A DNA stretch of 21,438 nt, from positions 1 through 21,438 of the forward strand of contig CALEIW010000187.1 in the NCBI GenBank assembly GCA_937876055.1, given 5' to 3'. Source of the DNA: an uncultured euryarchaeote. GTDB lineage: Archaea > Thermoplasmatota > Poseidoniia > Poseidoniales > Thalassarchaeaceae. Below are positions 1 to 5,843 of the stretch, one piece after another. The position numbers were made by a program, and so were the translations under genes. Positions within the stretch are counted from its first letter, which is position 1. Every line of letters begins with the position of its first letter. The notes below the pieces were generated by a model, which was given only the letters and a program-made list of their open reading frames with translations, searched no databases and had not been told where the DNA came from.

Positions 1-1203
1 AGACATGCCACCATGTTCTGCACAGATCTCAATCAAGGTTGAATGTACATCCTTAGCCATGTAATTCTTATCTCCACAGACATAAAAATAGGCTCCACCA
101 TCAATCCAATTCCAGATTTCTTTACCGTGCTTTGCCATTAGATGTTGGACGTATACCTTCTCATCTCCTGCTCGGCTCCATGCCAAGTCATGGTAATCGA
201 GAACTCCTCGTTCTTTCCAGTCTTCCATTTCATCTCGGTAGTAGTATTCTCCTTCCTCAGTCCAGTCACCAAAGAATAGCCAATTGCGACCTTTGTCACC
301 ATTCAGATCACGCTGTTGAAGGTAAGCTCGGAAAGGAGCAATACCAGTTCCTGGGCCGACCATTATGCAATCCGTATTGCCATCCTCTGGTAGGATGAAA
401 GAACGAGTTGGAGACATGAATACACCTATTTCTGTATTGTCGACATCACAACGATCAGCCAAAAATCCTGTACAGAGACCGGTTCTGTCGCGTTCGTGGT
501 GAGAATATCGGACGATTCCTACGGTCAAGTGAACTGTTCCTGGCTCGTGGTCTGGGCTACTCGCGATAGAGTACAGACGTGGCTTCAGTCGATCCATTCC
601 ATCGACAAATTGTTGCGCGGTAAATCCAATGTGGCCAAAATCGCCCATCGCATCGATATAATCGCGAGACCAAATGTAGTCTTCCATCGCATCTGTATTG
701 CTAGTTATATCTCTCCAAAGTGCCTCAGCGGGGTCACAGGCAGCGCCGATTTCTTCGTATCCTTGCGGAACATCTTCGCCTTCTCCTGAGCCGGACCAAT
801 CTACCAACAGAGTTCCGTCCTCAGTTGAAACTCTATGTCTGCGGGTGATTGTTATCTCCACTGGTTCGTCACCACCCATTCTAGTACCAAGATTCTGAAT
901 CCATTTCTTTGAGATTCTGTGAATCTCTAAATGGTCGGTTAATGCTTCCTTCAGAGTTGCCTCTCCAAGGTGGGTTTCAACCAATTCATCTCCACTGAAG
1001 TTGGCTGTTGAAAGTAGCCTCTCAACCAAGTCAGGTGGACATCGTGGAATTACACCCAGAGCATCTCCTGCCTTGTATTCAAGCCCTGAATCACCCAAAT
1101 CGAATACTATGTGACGGGTTTCTTTTCTCGAACCTTCGCCATTGAGGACGTAATTTTCCGTTAACTTAGAGGTATACGGATTCTTTGCACTCCAATCGGA
1201 CAT
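1..1203 (-). CDS. CysJ-type FAD/NADPH flavoprotein reductase, lacking the flavodoxin domain (3' end beyond window)
   Basis: Open from an ATG at 1203 to the window edge, 401 residues visible and in frame to base 1. The protein matches the C-terminal FAD/NADPH module of sulfite reductase flavoprotein CysJ and cytochrome P450 reductase. Visible motifs are the FAD-binding RLYSIASSP (209-217), the second FAD segment GLCTGFLAD (242-250), the NADPH-binding GPGTGIAPFRAYLQQR (283-298) and YVCGDKNYMAKDV (374-386). It begins where the FAD domain of CysJ begins, so the N-terminal FMN flavodoxin domain is absent. By comparison with CysJ only about 20 C-terminal residues should be missing. Family role: moving electrons from NADPH through FAD to a carrier or oxidase. 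The physiological partner is unknown; no sulfite reductase hemoprotein is visible, and ferredoxin or a separate flavodoxin are possible acceptors. It is divergent from the hydrolase at 1325. Family assignment is firm, the specific role is not. Confidence 0.88.
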   Translation of the reverse strand, partial: MSDWSAKNPYTSKLTENYVLNGEGSRKETRHIVFDLGDSGLEYKAGDALGVIPRCPPDLVERLLSTANFSGDELVETHLGEATLKEALTDHLEIHRISKKWIQNLGTRMGGDEPVEITITRRHRVSTEDGTLLVDWSGSGEGEDVPQGYEEIGAACDPAEALWRDITSNTDAMEDYIWSRDYIDAMGDFGHIGFTAQQFVDGMDRLKPRLYSIASSPDHEPGTVHLTVGIVRYSHHERDRTGLCTGFLADRCDVDNTEIGVFMSPTRSFILPEDGNTDCIMVGPGTGIAPFRAYLQQRDLNGDKGRNWLFFGDWTEEGEYYYRDEMEDWKERGVLDYHDLAWSRAGDEKVYVQHLMAKHGKEIWNWIDGGAYFYVCGDKNYMAKDVHSTLIEICAEHGGMS

Positions 1204-1263
1204 TGCACTCACCAGCATGCCGCCGAGCGAAAGTCCGTTTATCAAAACAAGGGGCATGACGTT

Positions 1264-1280
1264 CGCCCGCGTAGCGGGCG
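1264..1280. promoter_or_regulatory. Perfect 7-3-7 inverted repeat in a divergent intergenic region
   Basis: CGCCCGC, spacer GTA, GCGGGCG. It lies in the 121-base gap between the divergent reductase (start 1203) and hydrolase (start 1325), on a locally G/C-rich background. It could be an operator for either gene or a leader hairpin. The symmetry is seen directly; the function is inferred. Confidence 0.45.
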
Positions 1281-1324
1281 TCGAGACCCGAATGGCTCAA
1301 GTCATAGACGCCACATGGAGAGCC

Positions 1325-2110
1325 ATGCCGCGCGTGCAGTTCCTCGGCACCGGGAACGCTTTTTCACCTCATGGAAGAATGCACGCACTAGTCTTAATCG
1401 ATGGTAATATTTTGGTCGATGCCCCTCCAACATTACTACCACAATTGCGACGTGCAGGAGTATCAAGCGGCGAGATTGACCATCTATTGTTTACACATTG
1501 GCATGCAGATCATATGTTCGGTTTCCCATTCTTCATCTTAGAAAGAAAGGTTGTTTCCAACGCTGAAAAATCTCTGAATGTCTACCTTAGACCTAATGGT
1601 AAAGAGATTCTCTCCAACCTCAGTCATGTTGGGTTTCCTGGAAGCTTGAATGAAGTTCTAAACGATGACATTAATTGGCTAGAAGAAGAATCTGGAGAAT
1701 TACAAAATTCGGAATGGAGTTACGAGAGGTTCCAAGTCACACACACTCCCGAAACCGACCCCCATGGCTACTTGTTGACTCACACGAGTGGATTCAAACT
1801 ACTACATTGTGGTGACTCTGGGCCTTGTCAAGAGATTGAAGATCGGTCGAAGGTGGCGAATGTAATCTTGATTGAAATGGGGGTGCCAGATTTCGTAAAC
1901 AGCCCTAATCATCACAATCCTAGTCAAGTCAACTCACTGGCTGAACGGCATCCGCATGCAACGATTCTAGTTACTCATAACTACTCCAATTCTGGCGAAC
2001 AAGCAGGTGGTTTTCCGAGGCCGGAATTGAAGCCTGAAATTATTCAACTTGAGGATGGAGACGAATTAGTTATTGAAGAGAATGGCGATTATTTTCATGT
2101 TAGAAAATAA
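1325..2110 (+). CDS. Metallo-beta-lactamase-fold hydrolase, RNase Z-like
   Basis: A 261-residue MBL-fold protein. The metal-binding motif HWHADH is at 58-63, with further ligands at H140, D164 (in GDSG) and H218 (in VTHNY). The N-terminal strand VQFLGTGNAFS and the overall length resemble the RNase Z/ElaC and PqqB-like branch (Pfam Lactamase_B_2). I chose the ATG at 1325 because the fold begins directly after it. The reading frame is open 36 codons further upstream, but that stretch looks non-coding and contains a perfect inverted repeat. The family covers tRNA 3' processing endonucleases and small-molecule phosphodiesterases or lactonases. The long exosite arm typical of RNase Z is not obvious, so the substrate cannot be named. 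It is transcribed away from the reductase and followed by a long A/T-rich gap. Confidence 0.8.
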   Translation: MPRVQFLGTGNAFSPHGRMHALVLIDGNILVDAPPTLLPQLRRAGVSSGEIDHLLFTHWHADHMFGFPFFILERKVVSNAEKSLNVYLRPNGKEILSNLSHVGFPGSLNEVLNDDINWLEEESGELQNSEWSYERFQVTHTPETDPHGYLLTHTSGFKLLHCGDSGPCQEIEDRSKVANVILIEMGVPDFVNSPNHHNPSQVNSLAERHPHATILVTHNYSNSGEQAGGFPRPELKPEIIQLEDGDELVIEENGDYFHVRK

Positions 2111-2516
2111 TGAGAAAAAATAACTTCTATAAATATGTGAATGTTGTTAAGAGAATCAAAATAGAACAAATTTGAGCCATAAATTAGTTCGATAAAACAA
2201 ACTCACGAAGATAAATTCAATTACACTCGAGACAATGACAAAATACAGCTGTTTCTTCGGTGAAAAAAGTAAAGCGATTAAGTCAATTAAAACAATAAAT
2301 TCTCTAAATTGTTGTTAATTTTCAAGAAAATATGTTGAGCGAAAGAATATGTCATTAACATTTTACTTACTATCATAATGAGGCATTCCTTCCCCATAGG
2401 TCCGGCAACTTTCATTACCACCAACGCCCTCGTGAAGAATCCGCGTTTGCTTCCGATGACTCCTGACATAGGACGAGTTAGTAGACTTGGAATGGTAAAC
2501 GGTTGTGTGTTAAAAA
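2111..2516. other. A/T-rich intergenic region upstream of orc1/cdc6, candidate replication origin
   Basis: About 400 bases with no convincing gene. The first 270 bases are very A/T-rich. A long imperfect dyad lies at 2285-2320: AATTAA, AA, CAAT, 11-base spacer, ATTG, TTG, TTAATT. Archaeal origins commonly sit beside orc1/cdc6 and combine an A/T-rich unwinding element with origin recognition boxes. I could not pick out repeated G-rich origin recognition boxes by eye, so this stays a positional suggestion. The last 140 bases (from about 2378) are more G/C-balanced and open on both strands, but the short frames there look like chance. Confidence 0.35.
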
Positions 2517-3755
2517 ATGGAAGGAAATATTTTCGAGAAGATATTAGGGCAAGATTCCCTATTTCTCGATAGGAAAGCCTTCGACCACGCTTTCGAACCT
2601 ACAACATTACCTCACAGAGACCGTGAAGTCGAAGCGCTTGTGCGAAATTTAGTCGATGCTCTCAACGGCCACATACCATCGAATATGCTCCTCTATGGTG
2701 TCCCCGGATCAGGAAAGACTGTGGTTACGAGATTCGTCCTGGGTCAACTCGGAGAAAAGGGTAGGGAAATGGGGCAACCTGTGAGGACCTACGAAATCAA
2801 TTGTAGGCAGGTAGATACCCGCTACAGAGTCGTTCAGACTTTGGCGACAAAATTGTCTCAGCGTGGAGATGTACCAATTCCATTTACTGGCTGGCCCACC
2901 GACAGAGTACTAGAGCATCTAGTCGAAAGAATGGATCGTGCTGGAGGCGTTCACATCATCGTACTCGATGAAATTGACAATTTAGTCGAACGCGCAGGTG
3001 ATAATCTGCTCTACAATTTAACTAACCTCAATACAATTCTCAAACGCTCTCGTTGTTGTATCATTGGAATCAGTAACGATTTGCACTTTACGCAGTTACT
3101 CGACCCAAGAGTGTCCGGTAGACTCGGTCAAGAGGATTTGATTTTCCACCCATATGGAGCATCGGAGATTACGGATATTCTAACCGAGAGAGCCAAGACT
3201 GGTCTGAGAGAAGACGTTCTGGAACAAGGTGTTGTACAACTTTGCGCAGCCTTGGCCGCACAGGAACACGGAGATGCACGTCGAGCTCTGGACCTATTAC
3301 GAATTTCAGTGCAAAAGGCAGAACAACGCTCTCAGACAAAGGTCGATCCACGACATGTAAGGCTCGCACAGTCTCAACTGGAGCACGACCAAGTAACTCC
3401 CGTATTGCAAACTCTTCCACTTCATCAAAAGTTGGTACTCTTCTCAATTAGAATAAATGAGGATAATGGACTTCGTAACATCTCTACTGGTGAAGTATAC
3501 AGAACCTATTCCGATGCCTGTCTAAATGTTAATGTCGAGCCGTTAACTCCAAGGAGAATTTCTACCTTGCTAAATGAACTGGATACCCTTGGTATGATTA
3601 TGGCTCGAAATGTCAGCAAGGGAAGAGGTGGCCGGAGCAAGCAGGTCAACTCTGCAATCCCGAAGACAGTCGATGCAATAACCACGATGAGCGATGCGGA
3701 TCCACTAATCGCAGAAGCCGCTCGTTGTCGCTACCGATTGCAGAGCCATTTGTGA
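2517..3755 (+). CDS. cdc6: Orc1/Cdc6-type replication initiator (AAA+ ATPase)
   Basis: A 412-residue protein of normal length for archaeal Orc1/Cdc6, which binds origin DNA and helps load the MCM helicase. AAA+ elements in order: Walker A GVPGSGKT (61-68), Walker B IIVLDEID (147-154), sensor 1 ISN (185-187), and a sensor 2-like segment GDARRALDLLR (252-262). The C-terminal region (about 300-400) fits the DNA-binding winged helix, including a segment reading LPLHQKLVLFSI. The ATG at 2517 gives a natural N-terminus; it lies just after an A-run and has no Shine-Dalgarno sequence, consistent with a leaderless or near-leaderless message. A hairpin-rich region follows the stop. I cannot tell whether this is the Orc1-1 or a secondary paralogue. 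Confidence 0.93.
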   Translation: MEGNIFEKILGQDSLFLDRKAFDHAFEPTTLPHRDREVEALVRNLVDALNGHIPSNMLLYGVPGSGKTVVTRFVLGQLGEKGREMGQPVRTYEINCRQVDTRYRVVQTLATKLSQRGDVPIPFTGWPTDRVLEHLVERMDRAGGVHIIVLDEIDNLVERAGDNLLYNLTNLNTILKRSRCCIIGISNDLHFTQLLDPRVSGRLGQEDLIFHPYGASEITDILTERAKTGLREDVLEQGVVQLCAALAAQEHGDARRALDLLRISVQKAEQRSQTKVDPRHVRLAQSQLEHDQVTPVLQTLPLHQKLVLFSIRINEDNGLRNISTGEVYRTYSDACLNVNVEPLTPRRISTLLNELDTLGMIMARNVSKGRGGRSKQVNSAIPKTVDAITTMSDADPLIAEAARCRYRLQSHL

Positions 3756-3757
3756 GA

Positions 3758-3822
3758 AAAACCACAATTCGATGGTTTTCTGAACCTATTCTGCTACAAT
3801 TATCGAGGCCCTTTAGGGCCTC
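3758..3822 (+). terminator. Two inverted repeats after the cdc6 stop
   Basis: Two perfect 7-bp inverted repeats lie in tandem right after the cdc6 stop. The first is AAAACCA (3758-3764) with TGGTTTT (3773-3779). The second is GAGGCCC, spacer TTTA, GGGCCTC (3805-3822). The first ends in a T-run and is compatible with termination or RNA 3' end formation. The second lies 36 bases before the next start, so it may instead be an operator. Roles are inferred. Confidence 0.4.
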
Positions 3823-3857
3823 AACGGTTAAACCAAGTTCTAAGGTCGCCGCATCCG

Positions 3858-4388
3858 ATGTCGCTCTCTGACAACGACTGGTACTCGGCGCTTACCCGCC
3901 CAAGTAGAACCGCTTCTACAGTTATGCTACTGTTGGGCGGATGGGTTCTATTACTTACAATAGTCAATATCACAACCGGAGCATATTCTCCAGGATTCAA
4001 GGCACTATGGCTTGGATTTCTCAGTAATGGCTCTCTCGGTGATGTATACACCGACCACGATGGAATATCAGTTGTAATCGACGATATTGCATTCGGTATT
4101 CTTGGAGTTGTCTTGGTTGCTGTAGGTCATTTGGGTATGAATAAGGCCGTTGAGGGCGGTACAATATCAGCAATCAAGGGCCTACCAGAATGCATGTCTG
4201 GACTATTTTCCGGTGAACACGGAATTAGAAAGACTGTTGCAGATTGGATGATTGTCTTTGCAATACTCTTCTATCTTGCATGGTCGGCACAATACAATAC
4301 TTGGGTTGACCCAGGTGTATTCGCCGTCAGCGTAATCCCGTTCATGTTCGGTTTCGGTCTGAATATATTGGATAAGGCCGAATCTTGA
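3858..4388 (+). CDS. Hypothetical membrane protein, about four TM segments
   Basis: I do not recognise this 176-residue protein. Hydrophobic stretches at about 20-40, 72-92, 128-146 and 150-170 predict four membrane helices. The loop at 44-71 (GAYSPGF... VYTDHDG) and the linker at 97-125 are the only sizeable soluble parts. The N-terminus MSLSDNDWYS is polar and shows no cleavable signal. There are no obvious catalytic or metal-binding residues. It stands alone on the plus strand and converges on the CoA biosynthesis gene with only 8 bases between the stops. Being a real gene is likely from its length and regular hydrophobic pattern; function is unknown. Confidence 0.7.
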   Translation: MSLSDNDWYSALTRPSRTASTVMLLLGGWVLLLTIVNITTGAYSPGFKALWLGFLSNGSLGDVYTDHDGISVVIDDIAFGILGVVLVAVGHLGMNKAVEGGTISAIKGLPECMSGLFSGEHGIRKTVADWMIVFAILFYLAWSAQYNTWVDPGVFAVSVIPFMFGFGLNILDKAES

Positions 4389-4396
4389 GATTCTTC

Positions 4397-5413
4397 TCAA
4401 TCTCTATCCATCGCTGCTAGAAGTTCTCTACAGCGTGATTTGGAATCAAAGCCAGTCCATCGGAGTACAACTCCACGGTTTGGCTGACCATAGAGAACCG
4501 CAGCACCCAATGGAGCCATTGGGTGGAGAAGTAAAGGTGCAAGATCTTCTTCACCGTCTACATCAATTATTGTCGTCTTGTTTTCTTTACTCCAAGCTTC
4601 TATTGCACCTTTACAAGCATGATACAAATCAGCATTTAATTGACCGGCAGGATTCTTACAGGTGAGATTCTTATCGTAAAGAGAGGTATCGATTGTAGAA
4701 GCCCCTTCCCATTCCTGCCGCTTAGTCTTACCATCGATTAATGCGATGTCTGCTGGACTTCCCAAATCTTGCAAGGCTTTGACAGTGACATCACCAACTG
4801 CGATGATTGGACCTTGGCTACCAAAGGTTTCTTCCAGAACCGCGCGTATTGCGACACTCGTATCATTCTCTGGGCCCTCAAATAATTTACCAAATGGATC
4901 TTTTAGATTTGATTCGACCTCCTTTGTCAGGATAAGATTGGCTTTTCCAACGTCATCTGGAAGATAGGGTTGACCAACCCTGTCTATCTCACCTTGGCGT
5001 ATTCTTGAACTGGAAATTGGTTTGCCATCATGACCTATTACGTGCTCGACCTTGAGAATTTCAAGAGATTCCAAACCATTACTTTGACGTATCTGATTAA
5101 TTCGCTCGCAACCCACTAATGTTTCTGGTGTGCACAATATTGCCGAGGCATTCTCGTGCCAGGGTGCAGGTCCATCTTCGTCTTCCAGTCGATGGATGGA
5201 TATTCGAGAGGATTCTTCAGCAATAGATTCCACAAATTTTTGTGACCTTTCTGACCATGATTCGATTCGTGAGTCTTTTGCCTGAGCAATTTGATCGCTG
5301 GTTAACCATACCTCAAGCCTCTGACACTTTGAAAGGCCGTAATCAATCAATGCTCGATGCCCGGCATGGAAGCGGTCGAAAGTGCCGCCGACCAATCCTA
5401 GTGAGTGCATCAT
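4397..5413 (-). CDS. Fusion of phosphopantetheine adenylyltransferase and GTP-dependent dephospho-CoA kinase
   Basis: A 338-residue two-domain protein that should perform the last two steps of CoA synthesis. Residues 1-155 are an archaeal-type PPAT nucleotidyltransferase: GGTFDRFHAGH (9-19) carries the HxGH motif and ISSSRIRQGEID (133-144) the second signature; it makes dephospho-CoA from 4'-phosphopantetheine and ATP. Residues about 160-330 match the DUF359 family, shown in Thermococcus to be a GTP-dependent dephospho-CoA kinase: GDVT (207-210), DGKTKR (227-232), NPAG (254-257), VDGEEDL (285-291), YGQPNRGVV (308-316). Eukaryotic COASY joins the same two activities but uses an unrelated kinase. 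The start MMHSLGLVGG is right for the family, with an SD-like GGGTGG a few bases upstream. It follows the structured RNA region on the same strand. Confidence 0.9.
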   Translation of the reverse strand: MMHSLGLVGGTFDRFHAGHRALIDYGLSKCQRLEVWLTSDQIAQAKDSRIESWSERSQKFVESIAEESSRISIHRLEDEDGPAPWHENASAILCTPETLVGCERINQIRQSNGLESLEILKVEHVIGHDGKPISSSRIRQGEIDRVGQPYLPDDVGKANLILTKEVESNLKDPFGKLFEGPENDTSVAIRAVLEETFGSQGPIIAVGDVTVKALQDLGSPADIALIDGKTKRQEWEGASTIDTSLYDKNLTCKNPAGQLNADLYHACKGAIEAWSKENKTTIIDVDGEEDLAPLLLHPMAPLGAAVLYGQPNRGVVLRWTGFDSKSRCRELLAAMDRD

Positions 5414-5448
5414 TAACCACCCGGTGTATGAAGCCTTGAGGCCTTTGG

Positions 5449-5780
5449 AAAAAGTGTGTGCCCCGGGGAGTAACGGTGACTTTCATCGCAATGCTCGGGC
5501 ACCTGACCCACCCCGGGACGTCTGTTGGACTGTGGGGTTGTCCCGTAAGTCATTCCGGTCTCTTCCGTTCTCGGTCGTCCGGGGACCCATCACAATCCGA
5601 CCGCATGTTTTGCACCGACGATCATTCCCCAGCAGTGGGTCACGTCGGTCTTCGACATACGGCAAATCCCGTTCCGTGGTACCATGATTCATCCTACTAA
5701 CTCCGGCGTGGGGCTTTCGTCGGCATGGTGTTGCCGGTCGGGCATCAATGGGTCATGGGGTCCCTTGATGAACCCCTCGC
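5449..5780 (-). ncRNA. Candidate structured RNA of about 330 nt (independent ncRNA or leader of the CoA gene)
   Basis: This G/C-rich stretch lies between two minus-strand genes in A/T-richer flanks and has no convincing protein. Read on the minus strand it starts GCGAGGGG (5780-5773), which pairs with CCCCACGC (5713-5706) with one A-A mismatch. That helix closes a three-way junction with hairpins 5770-5743 (CATCAA/TTGATG plus GGG/CCC) and 5736-5721 (CGGCA/TGCCG). Further helices: 5649-5643 with 5620-5614, and a 3' stem-loop of 5516-5511 with 5468-5463 enclosing GGTG/CACC (5503-5500 with 5478-5475) and CAT-TGCG-ATG (5493-5484). It ends CACACACTTTTT (to 5449), like an archaeal T-rich terminator. 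I tested it by eye for RNase P RNA (no GGAAAGTCC/ACAGAA pair) and SRP RNA (no convincing GGAAG...AGCAG helix 8) and could assign neither. The exact ends are estimates. Confidence 0.55.
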
Positions 5781-5799
5781 ATAGAAATTAGAAGGAAAA

Positions 5800-5815
5800 A
5801 GTCAAGAAATTGACT
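5800..5815. terminator. Bidirectional terminator-like hairpin
   Basis: AGTCAA, loop GAAA, TTGACT: a perfect 6-bp stem. On the minus strand it is followed by a T-run, suiting termination after the large gene whose stop is at 5844. On the plus strand it is also followed, two bases on, by a T-run. It separates that gene from the structured RNA. A/T-rich sequence at about 5819-5833 could alternatively hold a TATA box for the RNA. Confidence 0.5.
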
Positions 5816-5843
5816 GATTTTTTGATATTTATTATAATTTCAA

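Noticed and set aside
132..898. Plus-strand open frames opposite the reductase
   Set aside because: They overlap a full-length, clearly homologous reductase on the minus strand and have no recognisable protein features.
1217..1324. N-terminal extension of the MBL-fold hydrolase
   Set aside because: The stretch does not resemble the fold's start, contains a perfect inverted repeat, and the ATG at 1325 fits the family.
2287..2572. Short frames on both strands in the gap before cdc6
   Set aside because: They overlap each other or the cdc6 start, have no start context or family resemblance, and lie partly in very A/T-rich DNA.
5382..5700. Open frames of 69-101 codons over the structured region
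   Set aside because: Open on both strands and in several frames because the DNA is G/C-rich; the peptides are Arg/Pro/Ser-rich with no fold, whereas RNA pairing is extensive.
5449..5780. Assignment as RNase P RNA, SRP RNA or a SAM riboswitch
   Set aside because: A few short resemblances exist (GAAAGCCCC, a 5' domain with two hairpins, CCGGCAAC), but the diagnostic paired cores of these families are not found by eye.
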